DNA from: Thermophagus sp052400625
GTDB taxonomy: Bacteria > Bacteroidota > Bacteroidia > Bacteroidales > Marinilabiliaceae
DNA: 64,000 nt
Assembly (NCBI GenBank): GCA_052400625.1
Contig: JBQTGH010000008.1
Reading direction: 5' to 3' (one strand)
This document shows, piece after piece, positions 44,674 to 53,584 of this stretch (position 1 is its first letter; every line of letters starts with the position of its first letter). The notes beneath the pieces were generated by a model that made no database searches, was not told where the DNA came from, and saw only the letters and a list, made by a program, of their open reading frames with translations. The position numbers and the translations under genes are program-made.

Positions 44674-46761
44674 TCAATAAAATTCCAAATATGCCCCGTC
44701 CTCCCATACGACGTGAATATAAACATTCTTCCTTTTCAACTGATCGTTCCATTTCCTGATAATCCAAGCGGGAGTCCCTCCTGCAACAATTAATCGGCGA
44801 CATCCTATTTTTTCAATAAATGAAGATACATCTCCGGAAGGTTCACCGAATAGAACCACACCTTTAATCTCATTCATCCGCTCCGGGATCACCCTAATTT
44901 CAGAAACATCAACATCCCCCAGTCCAAGGTATACTCCTTCTGCGGTTGGAAACACGGTAAAATTCGCCATCTCCCCATCCCTTAAAAGAGGCTTTTTCTG
45001 ATAATCAATAGCATATTTAGCGAAAAAGCCACCACTCACAAACTCGGCATTATTATTTGAGGGAGCATTGTAATATAACATTCCCTTCCCCTCATGAATG
45101 ATTCCAATATAACTCTCCCTATATGAATTAAAAACCGCAAATGCGCTGGTTGTTCGTCTCAACAAAAATTCCAAATTTATCGAACAAACAGCACCCACAA
45201 GAAAGGACAATGAAGCTAAAAAAAATTCTTTTTTTCTCAAATAAAACCATCCTGCTGTACTAGCAAGAAACAAATAAATCAAAACCATTCCAATGGTCCC
45301 TGTTCGCAATCCGGTAACGTAGGCATGTGGCAAACCATCAAGCCACCGGATCATTTCAATCATAAATGTTAAAATATCATTCAAAGCACCCGAAAAAACA
45401 GATGAAAAAAAGATATTTCCGGATGTTATAACCAGCAATATTGATAAAATTAAAATTGGCGCCATTAAAGGTAAAATAATGCAATTGGAAAGCAGGAACC
45501 AAACGGGGAAGGCTTCAAAAACATGTAACGACAGGGGAAACGTTCCAAGCTGTGCAGCCACAGTCACCGAAATCAAATCACCGACACGTCGGATAAAAAT
45601 ATTTCGTGCAGCATAATACTTATGAAACAAAGGATAGAATGTTGCGATTCCTGCTACAGCCAAGTGACTTAACCAAAATCCCACATAAAATAATGAATAA
45701 GGTTCCATCATCAGAATTATAAACGCTGACAGACACAACAAGTTATATATATTACCCTTGCGCCCTTGAGAGTTTCCAAACTGAATTACTGAAAGCATAA
45801 TTGCTGCCCGATAAACAGAGGGAGAACCTCCTGTTATCAATGCATAAAAGAATAATCCAGCCGTCGCTATCACACCTCTAATCAGGCTTCCCTGGGGCAG
45901 AAATATACCCAAGACATAATTAAGGGCCAAAAATATTATTCCGACATGCAAACCGGATACTGCCAACACATGAATCACTCCCGAATGAACAAACCAATCT
46001 TTTATCTCTTTATCTAGGGAATGTCGCATTCCTAATGTTAGGGCAGACAAAACCTGCAACGGTTGTTCTTCAATGTTATTTCTTCTATATATCTCAATAA
46101 CATTTTGCCGAATCCTCGCCAATGTATGAGATAAATCAACACGATTCTTCCGTTCCACAACTTGATAGTTGTCGCTTTCAACAAAACCAGTGAAGGAAAT
46201 ACCCCGCCGAAAAAGGTATCTGTCATAGTTAAATGCATGGGGATTTCCTTTTTCATAATAAGTTCCATTTAACCTTGTAGAAAATCGGATTAAATTTCCT
46301 TGGGCAACCGGCATCTGAGAAGATGAATCGGCAGATTCTAAGGTTATCTGCCATAAATCTGAACGACGGAGAGGGAAAGAATCCTTGCAAGAAATTTCAA
46401 GGGGTTGAACCACCAGTCTCCAATATCCCGAAGAAGTAGGGAAAGCCTCTCTGACTTCCGCAAATGCATGCACATTATATTGCCTTATCGATTTCGTCGG
46501 TTGCGACATATTTCCCAACAACAATCCGAAAGTAAAAAGGAATAGAAAAACCAGACTTCCGCTGAGCCATCGTAATGAAAACTGTTTGTAAATAGAACGG
46601 CTAAGAAGAACGATTATTAAAAGACCAAACAAACCGCCATAAACCAGAAAAAAAAATCCTATACTGCTTTTGTCGGAAAAATCGGAACAATATATCCCTC
46701 CGGCAAAAGGAATAACGAATCTCAAAAAAGGAACCGTTTTTAAAGACTCCAGCAAAGACAT
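44674..46761 (-). CDS. ComEC/Rec2-family membrane protein
   Basis: A 695-residue protein with several N-terminal transmembrane helices, a DUF4131 region (about 45-230) and the Competence domain (about 245-500) with HSGVIHVLAVSGLHVGI and GGSPSVYRAAIMLSV. ComEC forms the inner-membrane channel for DNA uptake. The C-terminal part (about 530-695) is at the place of the metallo-beta-lactamase-like domain but shows no HxHxDH motif, so the nuclease-like site is absent. DNA uptake is a fair inference; other roles are possible in this phylum. Confidence 0.9.
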   Translation of the reverse strand: MSLLESLKTVPFLRFVIPFAGGIYCSDFSDKSSIGFFFLVYGGLFGLLIIVLLSRSIYKQFSLRWLSGSLVFLFLFTFGLLLGNMSQPTKSIRQYNVHAFAEVREAFPTSSGYWRLVVQPLEISCKDSFPLRRSDLWQITLESADSSSQMPVAQGNLIRFSTRLNGTYYEKGNPHAFNYDRYLFRRGISFTGFVESDNYQVVERKNRVDLSHTLARIRQNVIEIYRRNNIEEQPLQVLSALTLGMRHSLDKEIKDWFVHSGVIHVLAVSGLHVGIIFLALNYVLGIFLPQGSLIRGVIATAGLFFYALITGGSPSVYRAAIMLSVIQFGNSQGRKGNIYNLLCLSAFIILMMEPYSLFYVGFWLSHLAVAGIATFYPLFHKYYAARNIFIRRVGDLISVTVAAQLGTFPLSLHVFEAFPVWFLLSNCIILPLMAPILILSILLVITSGNIFFSSVFSGALNDILTFMIEMIRWLDGLPHAYVTGLRTGTIGMVLIYLFLASTAGWFYLRKKEFFLASLSFLVGAVCSINLEFLLRRTTSAFAVFNSYRESYIGIIHEGKGMLYYNAPSNNNAEFVSGGFFAKYAIDYQKKPLLRDGEMANFTVFPTAEGVYLGLGDVDVSEIRVIPERMNEIKGVVLFGEPSGDVSSFIEKIGCRRLIVAGGTPAWIIRKWNDQLKRKNVYIHVVWEDGAYLEFY

Positions 46762-46984
46762 AAAACCAGATTCAAACCAAATATTAAATCCCGGAAGTAA
46801 TCAGTCAGACTAAATCCGGGCATTTAACACCATTCAAGTTGGTTTAAAACAAAAACCAATAACATAGAAAAAGGTTTATCTGATCATAAATTTTCGCCAA
46901 TCCCACTAAATCCAGCATTCATATAGTATCCTACCTTCAACTACGAAAATCACAACATGCTTATGCTAATTGATATACCAGTCA

Positions 46985-48142
46985 TCATGAACTTTTTATT
47001 TTCCCTGAAAGTATGTTATAAATCGCCATAAAAAAATACTTTATATCGGTTCGAACAGGGTGCTTCAATTTTTCGGAGAGATAGATCCTTTCGGCTTCAA
47101 TATTTCCCTCTGCATCAGGCATAAGTAAAGCAACATAAGGAGGAATACATCCTGGCTTAAATCGGACTCTCAACTTCTGAAGATCTTCAGGCAATTCGTT
47201 AAACCGCGTCCTACTTAAAGGCCTCACTCCCACGATATTTAACTCACCTTTCAACACATTAATCAATTGGGGTAACTCGTCCAACCAATATTTTCGATAA
47301 ATTTTTCCCCAAGAAGCTACTCTGAAATCATTGGCAGGTTTTCCGACTTTATTATATCCATTAAGTTTGGTCACATAATCTTGCAAAAATTCCGCAAAAG
47401 GGTGCATTGTTCTTAACTTATAGACTTTTATCATCTTTCCGTTTTTACCGATCCGATTCATGGGGAACAAAGGTCCAAAGCTGGGCTGAACACCATAGAC
47501 CGGTTCTTTGGTCTTAATAACCGCAAAATAGAGCAGGCCATTAATTTTTTTGTATTCAATAATTTCAAACCCGCAACTGGCAATTCGCCCGAGTGTTTCA
47601 CCCATAGTAAGGTATCTGTATTTACCTTTAGTAAGAAAGAAATAAATCTTCTGCAGGTATTCCACTTTTGGCATTATACGGTGAAAAACAAACACTAACA
47701 TCCAAAACATAGAAAACAAAACAGGATTTTTAATTTTCCTACGATATTTTTCTTTTACCTCTTTCACAGGTTCCACACACCCAATAAAAATACCAGCATC
47801 AGGCATTGAAGCATTAATCTCGATCAAGAACTTATTGATATATCTGACATGGTTTAACCGATTCAGATTGATAATGGAACGCGTATTCTCTTTAATCTGT
47901 TTCCGAATCTCCCCGATATTATTGGTATCGATAAGACTAACATTCTGTCGTTCGGGAACCAAATGATTGATAAAGAACTGATACACCTCGATACTGATAT
48001 TTTTCAGCATAATTTCCTTTTTACGATCCACAATTGGCCTAACGAGAGGCGGGGTCAGCACATATTGTCCGCTTGCAGACAATTCTTCAACAACTTGGGA
48101 TAGTAAACCGGTATTCTTCATGGCCTTTGATAGTTTTGACAT
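46985..48142 (-). CDS. Undecaprenyl-phosphate sugar transferase-like protein (divergent)
   Basis: A 385-residue protein. The C-terminal 200 residues match the bacterial sugar transferase domain (GKNGKMIKVYKLRTMHP, then YWLDELPQLINVLKGEL). This domain starts polysaccharide synthesis by moving a sugar phosphate onto undecaprenyl phosphate. Two features are odd: the usual VGPRP is VGVRP here, and the N-terminal 190 residues are mostly soluble with one or two hydrophobic segments (about 145-165) instead of the four-helix bundle of WcaJ-type enzymes. It may be a variant initiator or a paralogue with a changed role. It lies at the distal end of the polysaccharide locus. Confidence 0.82.
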   Translation of the reverse strand: MSKLSKAMKNTGLLSQVVEELSASGQYVLTPPLVRPIVDRKKEIMLKNISIEVYQFFINHLVPERQNVSLIDTNNIGEIRKQIKENTRSIINLNRLNHVRYINKFLIEINASMPDAGIFIGCVEPVKEVKEKYRRKIKNPVLFSMFWMLVFVFHRIMPKVEYLQKIYFFLTKGKYRYLTMGETLGRIASCGFEIIEYKKINGLLYFAVIKTKEPVYGVQPSFGPLFPMNRIGKNGKMIKVYKLRTMHPFAEFLQDYVTKLNGYNKVGKPANDFRVASWGKIYRKYWLDELPQLINVLKGELNIVGVRPLSRTRFNELPEDLQKLRVRFKPGCIPPYVALLMPDAEGNIEAERIYLSEKLKHPVRTDIKYFFMAIYNILSGKIKSS

Positions 48143-48471
48143 CTTAACAATCTGTTATATTCATTCGACAAATAATGTCCTAAGGGCACTGTCACGGCAA
48201 ATTTTTCATTCTCTAAAAATGCATATATAACCCTGCTTGCTTCAAACAATTATTATTATTGAGCAATTTACAGCAAGGGTTCAACAATGTAAACAAGCAA
48301 TACACTAATAGTTCCAGAATTCCAGGCCAAATTCAGGACAATTTGCTCCACTAATTTCCAAAATGGGTTCACTCAGACATTAATTACCGCATTTTGTCAA
48401 AAAATTCTGAGTTATTCATATTTTGAGCAAATGCCTTGAAGTGTTGACCGACGAAAATAAAAAACAGATAA
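48143..48471. other. Intergenic, no gene seen
   Basis: 329 nt of AT-rich sequence separating the AMP-ligase from the sugar transferase. No promoter core or terminator was identified. Confidence 0.4.
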
Positions 48472-49932
48472 TCAAAGTGTTCCTTTAATTTTTTTACCTG
48501 TCAGGGCTGTTTCCATCCTATTTTTGAAAACGACATCGGTAGGCACTTTAAACGAAGCCAGTTTTTTAGCACATTCCTGACGGATATCCTCAGCGGAAAG
48601 AGTTGAGTTCTCCTTTTTCACCACTATGGCCCGAATGCCTTCCCCCAAATCCGGATGATCATATGCCTCAATGGTACAATCAATAACCCCCGGCAATCGG
48701 ACGATTACCTCTTCAATTTCCTTTGGTCCAACCCGTTTGCCCCCCACTTTTATTAGCTCTTTTTTTCTTGCCGTCAGATAGATATACCCATCCTCATCCA
48801 CAGTCCCCAGATCTCCAGTATGCAGCCATCCATCAACTATCGCCTCACTGGTTGCCCCTTCATCTCCCAAATACCCCAACATAATGTTCTTTCCAAAGGC
48901 GATGATCTCACCTGTTTGACCCGGTAGTACCTCTTTCCCTTTTTCATCCACGACTTTTAATGTCACTCCTGTAATCCCTTTCCCGATGGACCCAATTTTA
49001 TCGGATAGTTTATGGGGAGGAAGATATGATAGCCTAGCTGTTGCCTCGGTTTGTCCATACATTACAAAAAACTTCACATCAGGAAATAATTCCACAAATT
49101 CCCTGATAAATACATTATGCAATTTTCCTCCTGCCTGAGTAACGTACCTCAAATTAGGGAAATGCTCATTACGGAAAGATTCTGATTTTCTAAGCAAAAT
49201 CTGAAAATGGCTGGGCACTCCCGCAAATCCGGTGCATTGGTATTGCTTTAAATCACGCAATACACTTCCCAAAAACATAAAATTATTATTCAGCACTAAA
49301 GAACCTCCAACTCTCAGGTGAGTATGCAACAATGATAAGCCATAACAATAAAAGAATGGAAGCACAACCATCATTGTATCGTCCATTCTCAATGAAAGAT
49401 ACTTCAATATCGAGGTAGTATTAGCAATTAAATTTCCATGAGAGATCATTACACCTCTAGGCATTGCAGTGGATCCGGAAGTAAAAATTATTTGGGCAAG
49501 GTCATTCTCTCCCATTTCGACTCCGGGTTCATATTTATGCCAAAGATCATCCTTCATATCCAACATGGATGAATGTTGGCTATATACTTCGACTCCAAAA
49601 ATCTTTTTAATTTTCACAGAAGAATGCACAAATGCAAGGGGCGCACCGGTCAATGAAACCACGAACTCTAGATTAGAATCTTCAATTGCAGGATTTAAAG
49701 GCACCACCACACATCCTGCTTTCATGACCGCTAGATAGACCGTAACAAAAAATTCATTGTTTGGCGAAATTAAAATAACGGTCTCTCCTCTCGCATATTT
49801 ATTAGAAATCCAACCAGATAGCCTCGAAACTTTGTCTGAGATATTCCTAAAACTAAATTGTTCTTTGCCCGTGTATAAAAACACTTTATCCAGAAAAGCC
49901 GAATCCTTAAAAAAATAATCAACTGCATTCAT
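48472..49932 (-). CDS. Acyl/aminoacyl-AMP ligase (ANL superfamily)
   Basis: A 486-residue adenylate-forming enzyme. P-loop-like motif IIFTSGSTAMPRGV (about 148-161), YGQTEAT (about 290), GWLHTGDLG (about 369), KKELIKVGGKRVGPKEIEE (about 389) and the catalytic C-terminal lysine in TGKKIK. It activates a carboxylic acid as an AMP ester, then passes it to a thiol. The gene lies in a run with an acyl carrier protein, an AsnB-like amidotransferase and a NadE-like enzyme, so the likely acceptor is that carrier protein. The substrate acid is unknown. No signal peptide. Confidence 0.9.
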   Translation of the reverse strand: MNAVDYFFKDSAFLDKVFLYTGKEQFSFRNISDKVSRLSGWISNKYARGETVILISPNNEFFVTVYLAVMKAGCVVVPLNPAIEDSNLEFVVSLTGAPLAFVHSSVKIKKIFGVEVYSQHSSMLDMKDDLWHKYEPGVEMGENDLAQIIFTSGSTAMPRGVMISHGNLIANTTSILKYLSLRMDDTMMVVLPFFYCYGLSLLHTHLRVGGSLVLNNNFMFLGSVLRDLKQYQCTGFAGVPSHFQILLRKSESFRNEHFPNLRYVTQAGGKLHNVFIREFVELFPDVKFFVMYGQTEATARLSYLPPHKLSDKIGSIGKGITGVTLKVVDEKGKEVLPGQTGEIIAFGKNIMLGYLGDEGATSEAIVDGWLHTGDLGTVDEDGYIYLTARKKELIKVGGKRVGPKEIEEVIVRLPGVIDCTIEAYDHPDLGEGIRAIVVKKENSTLSAEDIRQECAKKLASFKVPTDVVFKNRMETALTGKKIKGTL

Positions 49933-49963
49933 CTTCTCTCCATTAGATTAAAAGACATTTTCA

Positions 49964-50953
49964 TCAGGGCCTCCAAAAATCATAATCATGAAGAGGTGCA
50001 GATCTAAGGTACTCTGTGGTTTTCAACTTTCTTTCAAAATTTGAGAAACTCTTGCTCACCTCATCCGGACTCATATGGATCACTTCCGCAACTTCAATAG
50101 GGTTGTATCCATTTTCCCAGGCAAACCACAACAGATCCATTGTTTCAAAAGGAAGCTGATAAAAAAACTCCTCTTGGGTTTGTTCTGCAGTGTAAGTATC
50201 TGTGGTTGGTATGCGGTTAATAATTTCTCTGGGGACATTCAGAACCTCAGCTAACTGATAAACCTGCGTTTTAAACAAATTTCCAATAGGCATCATATCA
50301 GCTCCTCCATCGCCATATTTCACAAAAAACCCTTGTTTAACTTCATGTTTATTAGGTGTTCCAATGACTGCATAATGGCGTGATTCTGCATGATAATAGA
50401 GCATGGACATCCGACTACGTTGTTTAAAGTTGGAAGCAGCCACAATCTGTAAATAGGCATCAGGAGAAAGTCTTCTTGTAACCTCTTGACCGTTCTGAAA
50501 AACAACTGTAACATAAAAAACAGGAGGAAGATTTCGATCAAGAATCTCCTTTGGAATAACAATCTTCATTTTGTCCTTTTCAGGATTGTATTCCGGAATA
50601 ATCCTGCTGACTGCTTCATCACGCCGTTTGTAACAACCAAACCCGTTTAGTGCCTCACTAATATTTTCCTCCACTGTTTTAATGCCCAATCGATCTGCCA
50701 ATTTTAGTGCTAGCTCTTTACTATCCGGACTTGAATCCTGTTCGGGAAGGAGTACCCCTACCACTTTTTCTTTCCCCAGTGCTCTGGCAGCAATAGCCAA
50801 TGTCACAGAAGAATCTATCCCACCGCTAATACCAACAACACCACCTTTTCTTCTAAAGCGACGAAATACATCCTCTTTCAATTTCGCACATATCTTATCT
50901 ATTAACGCTTCCGGATCTTTGATTTTCAAAATGTCAGGTGAGAATTTTTTCAT
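49964..50953 (-). CDS. NadE-family ATP-dependent amidating enzyme (annotated NAD+ synthase)
   Basis: A 329-residue PP-loop ATP pyrophosphatase with SGGIDSSVTLA (about 44-54) and the NadE-type segment RMSMLYYHAE, then GTPNKHE, KYGDGGADMMPIG and KTQVYQLAEVLNVP. It has no glutaminase (nitrilase) domain, so it would use free ammonia or borrow it. About 60 residues are inserted between the ATP site and the NadE segment (about 105-165). Its position between AsnB and an AMP-ligase in a surface-polysaccharide locus suggests that it may amidate a sugar acid or acyl group rather than make NAD. True NAD synthase activity cannot be excluded. Confidence 0.85.
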   Translation of the reverse strand: MKKFSPDILKIKDPEALIDKICAKLKEDVFRRFRRKGGVVGISGGIDSSVTLAIAARALGKEKVVGVLLPEQDSSPDSKELALKLADRLGIKTVEENISEALNGFGCYKRRDEAVSRIIPEYNPEKDKMKIVIPKEILDRNLPPVFYVTVVFQNGQEVTRRLSPDAYLQIVAASNFKQRSRMSMLYYHAESRHYAVIGTPNKHEVKQGFFVKYGDGGADMMPIGNLFKTQVYQLAEVLNVPREIINRIPTTDTYTAEQTQEEFFYQLPFETMDLLWFAWENGYNPIEVAEVIHMSPDEVSKSFSNFERKLKTTEYLRSAPLHDYDFWRP

Positions 50954-51040
50954 TGTTCTTTCTGTTTATGGGTTATTGGATTCTAAAGTAAGTGTTAATA
51001 ATAGATTTATAGCTCGGTTTTCTATTAAAAAGGGATTTTA

Positions 51041-53023
51041 TCAGGAATTTAAAGTCACTCTATTGCGGATTTCTGTTTTAATAACATCTTTCTCAGAAAC
51101 CGATTGAAAATCTTTCACAAACAACTGCCACAACAAATGGGTAGATAATACGGCCACCAACCCCATTTGATCAATTTCCGAGGATCCATTTCCATTTTTT
51201 AGTTTTTGTTCAAGGCGCAATAATGCCTTGTCATCAAACACACCGACCAATTTCGATACTTCAGGTGAAAGCAAGTGGGTCACATATTCATTTGGAGAAG
51301 CGTTAAGAAATGGTGAAGCAAGAGGAGCTCTGTAAGCTTGTTTGGGCCGATTAATCACCTGCTGAGGTAATTGATTCCTGAATCTGTGTTTTAGTAAAAC
51401 CTTTTCCTTAAGTCCTTTCAGTTTAAAGTTCTCAGGAAGAGTAGCACAAAATTCCATAACTCTGTGGTCCAAAAAAGGATATCGTCCTTCCACACTGTTA
51501 GCCATCGCCATTCTGTCTCCCTGCGCCGACAATAAATACCCAGACATAAATATTTTAGATTCGATATATTGAGCTTTTGATAAAGAATCACACTCTTCAA
51601 GAATCGAAGACCATTGGGCTTCCATCTGATCAATTAAATTGGATTCTGGAAGTTCATTATTATGCAGCATCATCTTTTTGATCCGAGCAGTATTATGCCA
51701 ACGCAACAAATGAGAGTAGACAACAGAATCCACATCTTTCAATCGGTAACCAAAAAACATTTTCAATGCCGCCGGTGACATATTTTTTATTTGGGGCAAA
51801 TAGGGATAGAGTCTGCTTAACAGCATTGGACGAAGTTTCGACTTTGGGTCTTTAGCCCAAAACCTTCTAACCATCATCTCTTTAAAAAGGTTATATCCAC
51901 CCAACATCTCATCCGCTCCCTCTCCGGTCATTACCACTTTTATATTATTTTGTCGTACCAAGCGGGATAGCAAGAACATAGGGACAGGGGCGGTCCGCAA
52001 AAGCGGCATTTCAGCATGCCACACAGTCGCGGGAAAAAAATCAGCAATATCGGTCGCACTACAAAAGGCTTTATGGTGTTTGGTTTGCAACTGCTTCACC
52101 ATCCTGTCTTGGAAGCCTCCTTCATCATATTCTTGGTCGGAAAATCCAATGGAAAAAGTTTGTAGTAATCCCTCAGGACTGTTTCTTCTAATCAGCGAGG
52201 CTATAACAGCAGAATCAAGTCCTCCGCTCAAATAGGATCCCACCGAAACGTCTGCCCTCAATCGAAGTTTAACGGCATCATTAAGCAAATATTCAAGCTC
52301 TTCGCCTGCATCCTCTATTGATCCAGAAAACTGTTTATTTGATCCAGAAAACACAGGTTCCCAATACTTTTTCACCTCTACACTTCCATTTTTAAATTTA
52401 AGATAGTGCCCTGGAGAAAGTTCCAATACATTCTCAAAGACTGTTTTGGGTGACAATGTAGACCAAAAAGTAAAAACTTGTTGCAGTGCCTCATAATCCA
52501 GTTTCCTTTCAATACCAGGAAATTCAAACAATGATTTCATTTCGGAGGCAAAAACCAGCTCATGATCTTTAATTGTATAATAAAGAGGTCTGATTCCCAC
52601 CCGATCCCGAGCCAAAAACAAACTCTTTTCCTTTATATCCCATACAGCAAAGGCAAATTGGCCGTTTAGCATATTTAAACAATTAGTACCAAACTCCCGA
52701 TATGCCAGCAGGAGAACTTCAGTATCGCTGTTGGTCAGAAAATGGCATCCTCGTTTCTCCAAAACACTTTTCAATTCAGGATAATTAAATATCTCCCCGT
52801 TGAAAGTAATCCAAAATCGACCTTGAGCATCACACATAGGCTGATGACCGGAGGCAATATCAATAATGCTTAAACGGACACTCCCCAGACAAGCCTCATC
52901 TGATATAAATACACCTGCTTCATCGGGCCCCCTATATCGAATTCTGGTAAGCATCCTGTCCAACGCTTTTTTAGATGATTCTCCATTTTCCTTTTTACCA
53001 GTAAAACCTGCAATTCCGCACAT
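51041..53023 (-). CDS. asnB: Asparagine synthase-like amidotransferase (glutamine-hydrolysing)
   Basis: A 660-residue protein: N-terminal glutamine amidotransferase class II domain with catalytic Cys2 (MCGIAG) and RYRGPD, GEIFNY, SDTEVLL motifs; C-terminal synthase domain with YLSGGLDSAVIASL (PP-loop, about 263). Start choice: the ATG at 53021-53023 puts the cysteine at position 2 as needed after Met removal; a GTG at 53029 would not. It starts 2 nt after the ACP stop. Members in polysaccharide loci often amidate sugar acids or make aminoacyl amides instead of asparagine. It could also feed ammonia to the NadE-like partner. Confidence 0.92.
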   Translation of the reverse strand: MCGIAGFTGKKENGESSKKALDRMLTRIRYRGPDEAGVFISDEACLGSVRLSIIDIASGHQPMCDAQGRFWITFNGEIFNYPELKSVLEKRGCHFLTNSDTEVLLLAYREFGTNCLNMLNGQFAFAVWDIKEKSLFLARDRVGIRPLYYTIKDHELVFASEMKSLFEFPGIERKLDYEALQQVFTFWSTLSPKTVFENVLELSPGHYLKFKNGSVEVKKYWEPVFSGSNKQFSGSIEDAGEELEYLLNDAVKLRLRADVSVGSYLSGGLDSAVIASLIRRNSPEGLLQTFSIGFSDQEYDEGGFQDRMVKQLQTKHHKAFCSATDIADFFPATVWHAEMPLLRTAPVPMFLLSRLVRQNNIKVVMTGEGADEMLGGYNLFKEMMVRRFWAKDPKSKLRPMLLSRLYPYLPQIKNMSPAALKMFFGYRLKDVDSVVYSHLLRWHNTARIKKMMLHNNELPESNLIDQMEAQWSSILEECDSLSKAQYIESKIFMSGYLLSAQGDRMAMANSVEGRYPFLDHRVMEFCATLPENFKLKGLKEKVLLKHRFRNQLPQQVINRPKQAYRAPLASPFLNASPNEYVTHLLSPEVSKLVGVFDDKALLRLEQKLKNGNGSSEIDQMGLVAVLSTHLLWQLFVKDFQSVSEKDVIKTEIRNRVTLNS

Positions 53024-53025
53024 AC

Positions 53026-53277
53026 TCACCCTAATTTCTGAGTCACAAACTTTTCTATGGCATTTAAATTCTCAAAATTCTCCTCCACCAAATCGGAATC
53101 ATTGGTTTGAATTCCATAATTCTCTTCCAGAAATGCGATAAGATTCAATAGTCCCATAGAATCAAAAATTCCCTCTTCAAAAAGCATGGTATCATCTTTT
53201 ATTTCATTCAGGTCGGTGAAGGATGATTCTGCAATAAATGCCTTAATTTCGTCCTTTTTAACTGTCATAATTTCCAT
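53026..53277 (-). CDS. Acyl carrier protein
   Basis: An 83-residue acidic protein with the phosphopantetheine site FDSMGLLNLI (Ser about residue 40) and the helical pattern of ACPs. It is not the fatty-acid AcpP, which would be with fab genes. It heads a run ACP-AsnB-NadE-AMP-ligase and probably carries the acid that the ligase activates. The start could be the ATG at 53277 or the one at 53268. Confidence 0.9.
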   Translation of the reverse strand: MEIMTVKKDEIKAFIAESSFTDLNEIKDDTMLFEEGIFDSMGLLNLIAFLEENYGIQTNDSDLVEENFENLNAIEKFVTQKLG

Positions 53278-53584
53278 AAAATTTTAAATATTATTTGTTC
53301 ATTAACCATAAAAAAACCTGCATCGCAAATAATGATCATTTAATTTCTCACAATATAGAATAAGCAAAAGGGATTATCCACTTCAATTTGTCAGGTAGCA
53401 GAATAATTTACATGAAATGATTTTATATAGTGGTCAAAAATCAAATTGACTTTTAACTCAATCAAAATCAATTATTTTTTTGCCTGCCAAAACAGCCCAA
53501 AAACATTAAGTTATGCAGAATTAGCTTTTGAGTTCCCCCCCCTTGAAAGCCCTCCAAACTTCTATCCATTCGCTAATTAAAATA
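53278..53584. other. Intergenic upstream of the ACP module, no gene seen
   Basis: 307 nt of AT-rich sequence. It probably contains the promoter of the ACP-AsnB-NadE-ligase operon; no exact core was found. Confidence 0.4.
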
